A DNA stretch of 64,000 nt from Dipteris shenzhenensis (lineage: Eukaryota; Polypodiophyta; Polypodiopsida; Gleicheniales): NCBI GenBank assembly GCA_047967505.1, contig CM106540.1; one strand, 5' to 3'. A program made the position numbers and the translations under genes. The notes under the pieces were generated by a model, which had not been told where the DNA came from, did no database searches, and saw only the letters and a list, made by a program, of their open reading frames with translations. Each line of letters starts with the position of its first letter. The first letter of the stretch is position 1. This document shows positions 11,761 through 22,320 of the stretch, piece by piece.

Positions 11761-12165
11761 ACAAAGCTATCGTGTCTTTCTGTCCGATTGCAATGATCCG
11801 CAGCTGAATGAGCTAAGCAGCGAGAGGAGAATCGCAGTACCAAGCTGATGAGGAGTATCGCATCGGATGCGGGGGAGGTTGCAGTTGACGGGCAACAAAA
11901 GGGCTCTCTGTCGGGTGAGGCCGGGGATGGGCTGACCGAGGAAGACGGAGCACATGCAATGAGGGCCGATGCTACGGAGGGTGTCGCAGCATTCGGGGGT
12001 GGGAGAGGGGAGGGAGAGGGAGGCGTTGCAGACAACGAGTTGGGTGATAGCATTGCTACAATCGGATGCAGATGGAGCTGAAGGGGTGGTGTCGCCCACG
12101 ACTGCTGCGATGGGAAACAAGAGGAGGAGAAGGGCTGCAAGGCCTACTATGAAGCGAGAAGCCAT
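11588..12165 (-). CDS. secreted eight-cysteine lipid-transfer-type protein (two exons)
   Basis: Exons 12165-11841 and 11655-11588, intron 11840-11656 (185 bases, GT...AG); 325 plus 68 coding bases give exactly 131 codons, 130 residues. Residues 1-24 are a signal peptide (MASRF, a Leu-rich core, cut near AVVG). The mature part has the eight-cysteine pattern C36-x9-C46-x12-CC59/60-x9-CxC70/72-x22-C95-x6-C102 of non-specific lipid-transfer proteins and related seed proteins, which hold a lipid in a four-helix cavity in the cell wall space. I prefer the ATG at 12165 to the in-frame one at 12225 because a TATA box lies at 12232-12239, so the upstream ATG would fall at or before the transcript start, and because the signal peptide begins there. 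The last ~22 residues are hydrophobic and Ala/Leu-rich, like a weak GPI tail, but I would not call one. No lesion is seen. Confidence 0.8.
11718..11755. repeat. (CT)n microsatellite in the lipid-transfer gene intron
   Basis: An uninterrupted TC run on the plus strand, that is GA on the coding strand, inside the 185-base intron. Confidence 0.9.
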
Positions 12166-12231
12166 AACTATACGCTTTGCTATGCATGCAGAGGCAAGAA
12201 TTGTACTACACATACACAGCAACAAAGCTTC

Positions 12232-12239
12232 CTTATATA
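12232..12239 (-). promoter_or_regulatory. TATA box of the lipid-transfer gene
   Basis: TATATAAG on the minus strand, about 67 bases ahead of the chosen ATG, leaving a predicted 5' leader of roughly 35 bases. Confidence 0.65.
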
Positions 12240-12240
12240 C

Positions 12241-13970
12241 CCCTCGTTCATGCTTTTTGCAAGGCCATTTCCCTTCTTTGGTTGGTTCTTCGCAGTTATT
12301 TCGTGAACCCTCTCATACCCCGCCCCTTCTTTGCCTACCTTGGCTTCACTTAGGGTGGGTTCACGGAATTGTTATTGGAGCATCCCCACAACTTTACGCT
12401 TGCAAGGAATTTTGATTCGTGGATGGTGTAACAATTCTCACTTGGGAAGGCTGGGTGCTCGATCTTCCCTATTGCCGAGCAACTTTTTCCACAAATTAGA
12501 GTGGGACAAGTCATTTCAGCAAAGTTTGCATCCTTGGCTGGGGCTGGTCTCATCGGATTTTTGAATAGGAACAGCGATGGCCCAATGACTTTTGGAAAGA
12601 TAGCCCGGCCAGTGGTGTTAATACCAGCCTTATTGAGGCCAAGGTCCTCCACTTATTCACTTGCTTTCGATTACTATTTGCTCTGAGGGTCAGAGGCACA
12701 ATGAAAGAGTAAACAATAATAATACTCCTTGATCTTGCCTTATCTATGTTAACACCTTTAGGTTTGTTCACCTTTATGTTTCAAAGATTTGGACTTTATG
12801 AAGCCACCTATTTCTATCCAACGACTCAATCGTACGTGTATTCAATGATTTATATGCTTTTTACTTTTGACATGTGGCTATGTTTTTTTCTCATCACTTC
12901 CAACCAGTAACCTATGATCTTTTTGCTCATCTTTTTGCTTCTATTTCAAAAGAATGTTCTTATTGGGATGTTATGATTAATGTCTAGTGATTCATAACCT
13001 TTGGACATCAAATTTGCAAAACTTTTTGCTACCATTTAGCTTCACCAAAATCATCGTTTATAACAAAAACATGCAAGTCCATTGCATGAAGATACTTCAT
13101 CTTTCTAAATGGGTGTATGCAAGGTAAGGTGGTACACACTGATTTTAATTTAGAGCATTTTAAGAGATGACCACTTTTAAACCAATATTGATTTAAAATA
13201 ATCATAAATCCTATTTTTGGTGCTTTTTAAGAATGAGGATCCCAAAAAGTACTCTCAATTGTCTTGCCTTATTCTGAAAACACTTTTTAAAAAAATGTCT
13301 TAGACACCACTTTTCGTTCCACCTTATCTTGCTATTACCCAAATATACCATGATACCTAATCGAGGGATGATTTTTTATATGTTGTAAAGAAACTCCATA
13401 TATGTGTAGCTTTATGGTTCATTTATTATTTCATGTTTAATTTGCTATTTGAGGTACTTTTGCTAGACAAAAGCATTGAATGTGTAAGTTTATGGTCTTC
13501 TCATTCATTCTTTTGGGATTATATCTACTTTTATTGAGCTCTCTACTTATGATATGGAAATTGTTTCCTTTTCTTGCGTGTGAGTCGATGCATACTAACA
13601 CAATGATTGAATTTCACCTATATAATGATTTGAACATGACACACACGAGACACACACCAATTACAAGATGTGGTTTTGTCATTAGATTATCGTCCCATGT
13701 CTCACTAGCCTTGCTACTTGGTTGGCATCTGCAATAACTCTCATTTGGCCACCACGGTTTCACCATGGTCCCTCATCTTTATTGCTACTTGAATGGTGTT
13801 GGAAGACAACAAAGAATATAGGAAAGAAGGGAACTCATTTTGGGGCCCTCTAAGAAATTCACTATTTACCTATTTTTGTTGCACTCAAAATATGGGAAAT
13901 GCCATAAAATACGGATACTTACTTCAAAAATGTCAGTCTAGTACTCAGGCTTCACATTAAATGCATATAT
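12241..13970. other. non-coding stretch
   Basis: No gene family, splice-consistent frame or terminal repeat was found. The sequence becomes AT-rich after 12700. Confidence 0.5.
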
Positions 13971-13972
13971 AA

Positions 13973-14328
13973 GATCCTTGATTTTATGTGTAGTATTTGA
14001 TGATTCTGACATCGCCAGCGTGTTTGGAGCAGGCCAAAACCCCCAAAGCGACCTTGGAGACATTGAAAATCGACGCCCGGAGGCTCGAAAAAGGGTAAAA
14101 ATGCTCGGAATGAGGGATTTGCACAAAAACGCGATTTGTGCAAATCCAGCTGGCCAAATCACGTTTTTGTACAAATCCCCCATTCCGGGCATTTTTGCCC
14201 CTTTTCGGGGCCTCTGAGCATTAGTTTTCGGTGTCTCCAGGGTCGATTTGGCGGTTTTGGCCCGCTACGGACACATTAGCGATGTCAAAATCATCAAATA
14301 CTGCACAAAAAATCATCTTTTGAAGATC
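13973..14328. repeat. long hairpin / foldback element
   Basis: The two halves are inverted copies: the left arm TATTTGATGATTCTGACATC (from ~13994) is matched by the complement of GATGTCAAAATCATCAAATA (14281), and the match continues inward through GGCCAAAAC, GAAAA and GGGATTTG to a ~16-base loop near 14145. Arms are about 165 bases with scattered mismatches and small gaps. No clear target duplication flanks it. It could be a foldback MITE or a source of hairpin RNA. Confidence 0.85.
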
Positions 14329-15612
14329 ACATATGTCAGACATAATAAAAGAAAAAGATTTTGAATCTGACTTATTTTATATTTTTACATGGTTTTTGGT
14401 ATTTTTCCAACGTTATATTGGCCCTCTTCTGATTGATCGAGAGCCTATTTTTCTAAACCCTAAAAGGCCCCAAAATGAGCTCCCTTTTTTCCTAATGGGC
14501 TCGTTGTGATAATGTCGAGTCCCCATTTTTCCAACCACTAAATTCTTTCATCCCTCGATACAAAGCTATTATCATGGTAATTCTTCATTTGCACTATCTC
14601 CTTTTACTTCCTAATTAGCGAGCATGCTTAAAAATTGTTGTATGTGCACAATACTTGTTTTCAGTATTTTTATTTTTCCTTGTACCAAATAATGCTTTAA
14701 GTGCTTCTTGGTCGTTTTGTCTTTTACTTCCAAGACACTATGATTGTTTCTATGGGTTGCTATGAAAAGGTTCCTGATTTGGGACCCATTGTATTTTTAT
14801 ATAATTAGTATACAATGTGTTATTATCCATTTCCCTCCTCTTGTCTCTTGGCTCATACCACACCAGTATAAATGTCATTGCACTCCCATGATAATCCCTC
14901 TTCTACTACTTTGGAAATGTAGAACTTTACATTCTCATATTCATCATCTGATGGTCAAACTACAATAAATCAATTGACTTCTATATCTACTTTTGGCATA
15001 AACTCTCTCTTTTCTATATATTGTCCACAAATGACATGGAAGTAGCGATTTGAATTCATTTTCAAAGTCTAGAGTTGGAAGCAAGCAATTCCCAATATTT
15101 GGCGAAAACAAAGTGCATCCTTCATCAACATTTTTTTTAACATTTTGTTAAGGTAGTCTATCAATGCTTGTGTCTTTTCAATTACCACTACATTTTGTGC
15201 CTACCAAGAAAGGTATTTTACCATCATTTCATTTTCGTATCCAATAAACAACTCCAAGCCATCTATTTCATACTAAGATTTATCGATATATTCTTGTATA
15301 GAAGCCCATTGTGGATGCATTTCCTTACTCAGAATTAAAGTTAAGACACTATAAGGATATTCAAGTTTCCATTTTATATCAATAGAATAGTATTGCCATT
15401 GCATTAGCGGTTTCTCATCCTTTATTAAAAAGCAAAACTAATGAGGATTGCCAATGGCCCTTGAGAGCATCACCACCCTTTTGTAGAAAAGTTTGAATAA
15501 AGCTCCTCCAATCGTACATTCTTTCATGCTTGGAGCATACTATACTTTCTTTACATTTGCCTCCCACATCTCATTTCAACTCATTTATTATCTCCATGTT
15601 CTTGCATTTTAG

Positions 15613-15913
15613 TGATGGGATAGCAATGGAAGCATGGAGAGTACCAACAATGGAGAGAAAGATTTGTTTATTCATGAGTAGAAGTGGCCTTATGTAGGCA
15701 ACTGATATAATGCATGTGCCCAAGAGAGAGCATCTCCAGATCCACTAATTCCTCCATTGATCTCTCAATCAGGTCCATGATTATCTTAATCACACCTACT
15801 AGAACCTTCTACCACCTAACCTGGTCACACTAACCACCATGTGGTGACACACACACACACACACAGACCTTGTACCCCTTGGTACAACCCTATTACAGCA
15901 ACTTGTCCCAACA
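15613..15913 (-). repeat. 3' LTR of the non-autonomous element
   Basis: Starts TGATGGGATAG and ends TTGTCCCAACA on the plus strand. Contains a (CA) run at 15850 and, on the minus strand, AATAAA near 15675. Confidence 0.75.
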
Positions 15914-17212
15914 AATTGATGACCTCACCCCACCAACAGTAGTACATGGGAAGGTTCATGGCTTGTTCACACCTAGTAACAACACTCATGACCCCAACCT
16001 ATTACTCACTCTGGTTATGTCTCTTGGTTTACAACTGGGACACTGGACAATGACTATGCATGGGAAGTTTTGATAGGTCTGATAAGGAAAAAACTCACAC
16101 ATAAGATTAACAATAATTTAAGGGGGACATCCCATGGCAGAGAAACCTTATTGACTCAAACATAGAAAAGTCTAAGTTGAAGATGTGGGGAAATCCCCCC
16201 CTCGATGGCAATATTTTTATGGCATCGTTTCCAAGACACTATTGTATCAGACTCATAAACTTGATTGTCCATTTCATTGTGCTTGGTGCTGATGAAGCAA
16301 AGATTTCCTTCTTTGTGTATCTTCTTGGTATACCAAAGCATATCCTTTTTGTCATTGTGAAGTAAAGTATCCAATTCTAGGCAAGGTCTTACCACATGGG
16401 CAGTGTCTAATGTCTTACAAGGTTTGACAAATAGACTCAAACAAGTAGAACTTGAGAACATCTAAGTCATCTCCATAAATGCAAAGTACAATGACACCCA
16501 TGAGTTCCATAACTAAGTTCTAATGCTCAACCAAAGTCAATATACTAAAAACTTTTAGTCGAGGTCAAAAGCCCCAATTTTTAGTTGACTCGATCAACCA
16601 TTAAGACCACCAAACTATCAAATCTACAACCAGAGATAGATGGAACTTGGAGCCCCAAATTTGCACTAATGGAGTCGACTTTCAGAGGGCTTTTGGCACA
16701 AAAATGAAGCTCTATTACTAGAGGTCATCCACCAGGAAGCATAGGCAAAATGTTGCGCAGATTTGTTCGAGGAAGAAGCTTGAAAAACCATCAAACAAAT
16801 GCTGATTTCTCCCTCGATTCTAGACTAAATGAGCTCAACTTTCGATTATGAGCAGCTCAAGTCATTGGCCAAGCATAAATAGAAGCAATTTTGGAATGGT
16901 GCATCATAGCATCAGAATTTGTCGAAAGTTTCCCGATCAAAGATCGTGTCGACACAAGCTACAACATCAAAATGTCGAGAAGATCTCCAAGTTAGACATG
17001 CTCCCTATAGAGGTGGATCTATAGCAAAAAGGGCTTGAGCAATGGTTGCTCTAAGAAGGAGAATTCGAGGCTCCAAGTTCAGGCCAAAAGAGGGGAAAAT
17101 GGTGGAAGCATGAGGAAGAAGAAGGAATCTATTGGAATCTAGACTTCTAGGCTACTAGGGGCTAGAGTAGCATTCTAGGGAGCTCAAGGAGGCTAGTAGG
17201 GACATGCTAGGC

Positions 17213-17224
17213 TTTGATACCAGA
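17213..17224 (-). promoter_or_regulatory. primer-binding site (initiator tRNA-Met type)
   Basis: Minus strand reads TGGTATCAAAGC against the usual TGGTATCAGAGC, directly next to the shortened right LTR. Confidence 0.6.
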
Positions 17225-17702
17225 GAGCATCTCTAGATCCACTAATTGCTCCACTGATCTCTCAATCAGGTCCATGATTCTCTCAATCACACCTACTAGA
17301 ACCTTCTACCACCTAACTTGGTCACAGTAACCACCCTTGAGGGGGGGTAGAAGGGGGGGGGGGCACTATGTAAAAACCCCATATAGTACATGAGATCAAT
17401 TGGTTTAAAAAAAACACCCTACCTACGTATTTTGATAACCTACATACACCCTTTCTATAAATTTTGAGATGATTAAAGTATCCCTTATGTATGGAAATTC
17501 TCACTTTTTGAATTAAAAATCCCCTTATGTATGTATATTTTCTATAACTCAATAAAAATATTAAACCCCTTTTGTCAATTGCACATGCTATCTTACATAT
17601 TTCTTAGTGCCCCCCCAGGTAACCACCATGTGGTGACAAACACAAACACACACTGACCTTGTACCCCTTGGTACAACCCCATTACATCAATTTGTCCCAA
17701 CA
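17225..17702 (-). repeat. 5' LTR of the non-autonomous element, with MITE insert
   Basis: Matches 15725-15913 in two blocks, 17225-17335 and 17619-17702, around the MITE; the inner end is missing. Confidence 0.72.
17336..17618. mobile_element. MITE, 283 bases, 9-base target duplication
   Basis: GTAACCACC stands at 17327-17335 and at 17619-17627 but only once, as CTAACCACC, in the uninterrupted left LTR. Ends are short inverted G/C runs leading into GCACTA (GGGGGGGGGGCACTA near the left end, TAGTGCCCCCCC at the right). A 9-base duplication is typical of Mutator-like elements. No coding capacity; a 76-codon minus-strand frame is accidental. Confidence 0.72.
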
Positions 17703-18419
17703 TTTAACTCTCTTGAGACTGTGCTAAAAACCATCCTCATGTGTACATCCAACGTACAAAATTACAACTTCAATCTCAGTATAGATTCAATGAGCAACTA
17801 GCATCGAGCAAAATGAGAACATGAATATATTCTTGTTCTCTCACCAACAATTATCTACCTGTATCCTCAAAATTAATGGTAGGTGACCTTTCCCTACATG
17901 CACAGTGTGAATTGCCTGCATGATGGAATTTATAACTTGATTGTTGTCATGTGGATGCAAGGAATGAATCCATACATCTACAAAAAACTTAAATCCATGC
18001 ACTAGTGCATCTCTAAAAAGTGTTTTCCTTGTAGCTTAGGTGGAGTAGCCAGAAGTTAATGCAATATTGTATTCTAATCCATACCTCTACAATAAGGCAC
18101 ATGCACTTGTCCGGATGAAAAATAGCTTGCTCCTTCCAAAGTGCATATTTTTGTCTTGCATGCCAAACAAGTCCATGATGATACTAGCGCTGCTTTTTGT
18201 ATGATTCCCATTCCTCTAGACCAAGCGCACTCTCAAGTGCTCGCTTTAAATCATCACACTCATTGCACTTTGACATTTTCTACAACTTTGGGATTTTAAT
18301 ATGTCCAAATTTCTTGTGCAAAATAAAATGCAAAGTATGAGAAGAAGACTTGGATTTCCCTCTTTCCCTTTTCTTTTATCTAATGTAGTCAAATACTTCT
18401 TTTTTCTTCTCACGGGGGT

Positions 18420-18628
18420 CAAGCTGCAAGTAGCCCAAGATCGGCCTCACCACTCCAAGTTTTAAGCTGCATATAGGGGGTTTGAGCCCTAAATAGTTTC
18501 GGCCTCAGAGGCTCGAGGCTAACACAAGCACTATTTAGTGCTTGAATATGGCTAACACAAGTGTTATTTCTTACACAAGGAATGGAACAGTAGGGGAGAG
18601 ATGGAAAGGATAGCAAATATGCCTTGGC
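18420..18628 (+). repeat. left part of a gypsy 5' LTR, split by copia-1
   Basis: This sequence follows the end of the DUF7869-like copy and continues, after the copia-1 insertion and its TTGGC duplication, at 23977. The exact LTR start is uncertain; TGCAAGTAGCC near 18426 is a candidate. Confidence 0.5.
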
Positions 18629-18985
18629 TGTGAAGAGAGTGGGAGAGAAGGAAGGAGTCTCACTTGCAGCTTTCTTACATACATAATGGGGGAATATACA
18701 CAAAGGTGGAAGCTGAAAACAGTTTTCCTCTTCTTAGTTGTGAAAGCCAAAAGAACTCTTTCTCAGTACAAAAGAATAGGTGAACCCTATATGTGGGTCT
18801 CAAACCAAACTCAGCTAACTAAGGTGGCATACTAACTGAGCCACTAACTAGAGTACATAAAGATAGCTGTCATCTAGCTATTATTCATGAGCAGTGTACC
18901 AATTGCATCTACAGCTAACAAGTCGATGACATAAATGCACAACGATCACCCTGGCATATCACGAGTGGTTCTCGATATCTCAACA
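18629..18985 (-). repeat. copia-1 3' LTR
   Basis: 357 bases, TGTGAAGAGAG...TCTCAACA on the plus strand; next to the polypurine tract. Confidence 0.9.
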
Positions 18986-19000
18986 CTCCCCCTCGAGCTC
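18986..19000 (-). promoter_or_regulatory. copia-1 polypurine tract
   Basis: Minus strand GAGCTCGAGGGGGAG immediately before the 3' LTR; the plus-strand primer site of reverse transcription. Confidence 0.8.
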
Positions 19001-19480
19001 AATCCCAATTCTTGCACACCAAGAAGGTCTCTAAACTTGCGTAGCTTCTCTGCACCCAATGCCTTTGTGAATATGTCACCTACCCGATCCTCTGTGCTGA
19101 CATAAACTAGATCAATAAAACCTACTAGAACCTTCTCCTGCACATAGTGATAATGCACCTCAATGTGCTTTGTTCTACCATGATAGACTGGGTTATTTGC
19201 CAAGTGTATACTGCTCATGTTGTCACAATAAATGACAATTGGCCCATCTGTAGACTGATGCATATCATAAAGTAGCTTATGCAACCAAGCTACCTCACAT
19301 GCAGCCATTGAGGCACCCCTGTACTCTGCCTATGCTCGACAAGGCAACTGTAGGCTGTTTCTTGCTGCTCCAAGTGACTGCAGTACTCCCAAAAGGAACA
19401 CATATCCACTAGTAGATTGTCTATCAGAAATACTACCAGCCCAATCAGCATCAGTGTATCCATGCACTGTATCTGAACCC
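18986..19480 (-). pseudogene. copia-1 RNase H
   Basis: C-terminal RNase H of a copia polyprotein: the frame from 19308 contains EVAWLHKLLYDM, IYCDNMSSIHLANNP, HGRTKHIEVHYH and DIFTKAL, all standard copia RNase H blocks. The first part lies in another frame (19320-19480, the DADWAG and STEAEY region), so a frameshift near 19310-19480 breaks it. It would degrade RNA in the RNA-DNA hybrid. Confidence 0.85.
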
Positions 19481-20684
19481 CAGTCTCATAAAGTAGTCCA
19501 TACTGCAATGTGGACTTCACATACCTCAGTATGCATCTAGCCGCATCCAAATGCGGTTTCCTTGGAGCCTGCATAAACTGACTTACCAACCCAACAGCAT
19601 AGCTCAAGTCTGGCCTGGTAATAGTCATATAAATCAAACTTCCTACTATGCGTCTGTACATAGGAGGGTCTTCCAGAAGCTCACCTGCATTTGCGCTCAA
19701 CTTCACATTCTTCTCCAAAGGAACTAAAATAGGCTTACAGCCTGTCATCCCATATTTGGACAGCATGTCCAATCCATACTGCCTCTGCAAGAGCCATATT
19801 CCACTTGTGGATCTAATCACCTCAATTCCCAAGAAGTAATGTAGCTCTCCCAAATCCTTCATCTCAAACTTTTACTTCAATAGCATTTTCACATGAAGGA
19901 TATCTTCATCACTATCACCTGTGATGATCAAATCATCAACACCATGCTCTGAGTGCTTGCCTCAAGCCATACAAGGCTTTTTTCAATCTGCAAACAAACT
20001 CAGGATGAACAGCATGAACATAACCTGGTGGCTGCTCCATATAGACCTCTTCTTACAAATCACCATGCAAGAAAGCATTCTTTACATCCATCTGATGTAA
20101 AGACCATCCCTTTGATGTAGCCATAGCAATGACTGCTCTTACGGTTGCCATCCTTGCAACCGGACTGAATGTTTCTTCATAATCAATGCCATATGTTTGT
20201 GCATACCCTTGACAACTAATTTTGCCTTGCATCTATTCATAGAACCATCTGCATTGTGCTTCACCTTATAAACCCACTTGCAGCCAATTGCATTCTTGTC
20301 TTTAGGCAAAGGCACCAATTCCCATGTAGCATTTGCTTCCAAGGCATCCATTTCTTCATCCATGGCTTTCTCCCATTTTTCTTTTCCCATGGCTTGCTCA
20401 AAAGAAGTGGGTTCTGGTTCGTGAATGGCTATAACTCCATCATATTTCAGCCTATCCACAGGATATCTAGCTCTGGTAGACCTGCGCAAAATAGGCTCAC
20501 TACCAGGTGCTCTCAAAAGATCCCTTGTCTTCCTTACTCTAGGTGTAACAATAGAAGGAATACCCAACTCATCATCAAGGCTCTGTTCTAAGCCACTGGA
20601 TTCACCATCCACATAAGAGTGACCTACATTCACATCAACCATGGGCTGATCTACTTTCTCTTTTCCCTTTCCTGATACTTGCAT
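19290..20684 (-). pseudogene. copia-1 reverse transcriptase
   Basis: From the N-terminal side: [30 protein letters not shown], a frameshift near 20170, then [10 protein letters not shown]. At 19940-19943 about 45 codons are missing, so the sequence jumps to VDDLIITGD, the catalytic YVDD region without its Tyr. It resumes KFEMKDLGELHYFLGIEV and ends with YRRIVGSLIYMTITRPDLSYA. The missing stretch lies between helix blocks and ahead of the active site. The sister fragment at 28843-29402 still has it. Confidence 0.85.
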
Positions 20685-20717
20685 ACCACTATCTGCGTTG
20701 CTTTAAGGAGATCCTCC

Positions 20718-21507
20718 TTATCTCAATCTGCTTGTCCATGGTGAAGTATGTGAATCACTGCTAGAGGACACTACAGGTCCACTAATATTTTGTAATTGCT
20801 GCTGTGAATTCTGTGTAGCATTACCATTTTGTGCATCTACATCATCAATCACATTTATTGGTTTATACCAGCTGCTCATCTCATAAAAAACATCTCTGCT
20901 CATTGTAAACTTACGAGTAGAAGGGTTATAGCATCTATACCCTTTCTGCTGCAGAGAATAACCAATAAAGATGCACTTCTTAGCTTTTGGATCCAACTTG
21001 GATCTCAACTCATTTGGCACATGAACATAAGCAATGCAACCAAAAACTTTCAAATGAGAAATATCTAGTTTCCTACCAATATACCTCTCCTCTGGCATCA
21101 TGCCATGTATTGCTGTAGTGGGAGTCCTGTTCATTATGAGTTCATTATGTAGACTACTGTAGCAACTGCTTCAGCCCAATAATAATATGGCAGGCCTTTT
21201 TTGTTGAGCATGGCACGAGATACCTCTCCAATATGCCCGTTTTCCTTTCTGCAAGTCCATTTTGCTATGGGGTATGACTACATGAATATTGTTGCTTTAT
21301 GCCATGCTCCTGCAGGAACCTTGTAAACTCATTTGAGAGGCACTCTCCCCCTCCATCTGACCTTAGGCATTTTATTTGCAATCCTGTTTCTTTTTCAACC
21401 ATAGCTTTAAAAGCTTTGAAATGCCCAAACACTTCACTTTTCTTTTTCATAAAATACACCCAAACTTTTCTACTGTAGTCATCAATAAAAGTGATAAAAT
21501 AATCAAA
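20718..21507 (-). pseudogene. copia-1 integrase core
   Basis: Reads YFITFIDDYSRKVWVYF, KCLRSDGGGECLSNEF and, after a shift, the C-terminal KVFGCIAYVHVPNELRSKL and KCIFIGYS blocks. The second catalytic Asp (SDGGGE) is present. The first (in the HTD block) is absent because the inversion breakpoint at ~21507 falls just before YFITF. The stretch with NGxAERKN lies in broken frame near 21200-21270. Confidence 0.85.
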
Positions 21508-22320
21508 GAGGTCATGGTGGATGGCAGAGAGGCCAAAATGCAAACAGCAATGTTGAATGCTACTACTATGGTAAAATGGGTCATATGGTTAAAGACTGCT
21601 ATAAAAAGCAGAATGACATCATGATTGGAAAATTGCAGCAAGGCAATTATGCATCCTCTAGTAGACAGGGTGATGACATAAATGAGCATTTGTTTATGGT
21701 GCAGCACATGACCAATTCTGTGACAAGTACAGAAGAAATCAATGATGTGTGGTATGTTGACTCAGGTGCGCCAAACCACATGACAAGTCATACAAAATGG
21801 ATGCAAGATGCAAGGAAAATGGAAAGACCAGGATTTGTGGAGACTGGTGAGATACTACACATCCTATTGTGTAGATTGGTAAAATTCCTTTGTCTATGCA
21901 GGATGGGAAAAAGAAATACCTGTTTGATGTATTTCATGTCCTGAATATCACCAAGAACCTGGTTTTCGTTGGTCAAATGGTTGAGCAGGGCTTGCAGGTC
22001 AGATTTAATCCTCATGGATGCTTTGTTGAGGATATGAAAAATAAAGGTTACTTGATAGCAAAAGGGAAGAAGAAGGGCAGGATGTTTACGTTGGATGTGG
22101 ACATGCTTGAATTGAGTGCAGCAATGTTTGCACATGGGACCAGTGTAGTTGTAGATATTGATATTTGGCATAAACGCATTGGTCATGTTAATGTATAGTG
22201 ACTTAAATTAATGCAGGCCCAAAATATTGTTGCAGGATTGCCTCAATTCAAGGTTGCAAAAATGCATAAGGTATGTGAAGCCTATCAATTTGGAAAACAG
22301 GCAAGGAAACCATTTCCTAG
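21508..22320 (+). pseudogene. copia-1 zinc knuckle, protease and pre-integrase, inverted
   Basis: On the plus strand, opposite to the rest of the element: Arg/Gly-rich tail of gag, CYYYGKMGHMVKDC (a zinc knuckle, second Cys replaced by Tyr), protease motif WYVDSGAPNHM at ~21750, then HKRIGH and CEAYQFGKQARKPF of the pre-integrase zinc region. Adjacent minus-strand gag stops within the same Arg/Gly-rich stretch at ~22321. The pieces meet in natural order if the block is turned over, except that ~35-40 codons before YFITF are missing. Confidence 0.9.

Larger units (their letters stand above)
15613..17702 (-). mobile_element. non-autonomous LTR retroelement inserted in DUF7869-like copy 2
   Basis: Left LTR 15613-15913 (TG...CA). 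The right LTR occupies 17225-17702, interrupted by a MITE. Flanking 5-base duplications are TTTAG (15608-15612) and TTTAA (17703-17707), one mismatch apart. Just inside the right LTR is TGGTATCAAAGCC on the minus strand, an initiator tRNA-Met primer site with one change. The ~1.3-kb interior has no gag or pol reading frame. No clean polypurine tract abuts the left LTR; GGTGGGGTGAGG lies ~10 bases away. The right LTR lacks the ~112 bases (15613-15724) that end the left LTR. Confidence 0.75.
14690..18418 (-). pseudogene. broken DUF7869-like gene, copy 2, split by an LTR element
   Basis: The minus strand repeats copy 1 (6119-9370) from its Cys-pair region through its C-terminal part. ATGGATAATAACACATTGTA, near 9112 in copy 1, recurs here with slight change at ~14810-14830; the segment matching copy 1 residues around KCNVCDD lies at 18240-18290. 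The reading frames are shattered, with no run above ~100 codons. The copy is interrupted exactly by the LTR element 15613-17702 and lacks the N-terminal third. At the right end, homology fades near 18418 where a gypsy LTR begins. Two inverted copies 6 kb apart show that the family is repetitive. Confidence 0.7.

Noticed and set aside
11637-12140. 167-residue minus-strand frame overlapping the lipid-transfer gene
   Set aside because: Low-complexity Ser/Pro and Arg-Glu runs (from the GA repeat); the eight-cysteine frame with matching intron phases is clearly the gene.
11848-12415. Plus-strand Gly/Arg/Ala-rich frames opposite the lipid-transfer gene
   Set aside because: Shadows of the coding strand.
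13480-13737. 85-residue plus-strand frame
   Set aside because: No motif, no context; chance in AT-rich DNA.
17322-17552. 76-residue minus-strand frame over the MITE
   Set aside because: Crosses the MITE boundary and its G homopolymers; cannot be a gene.
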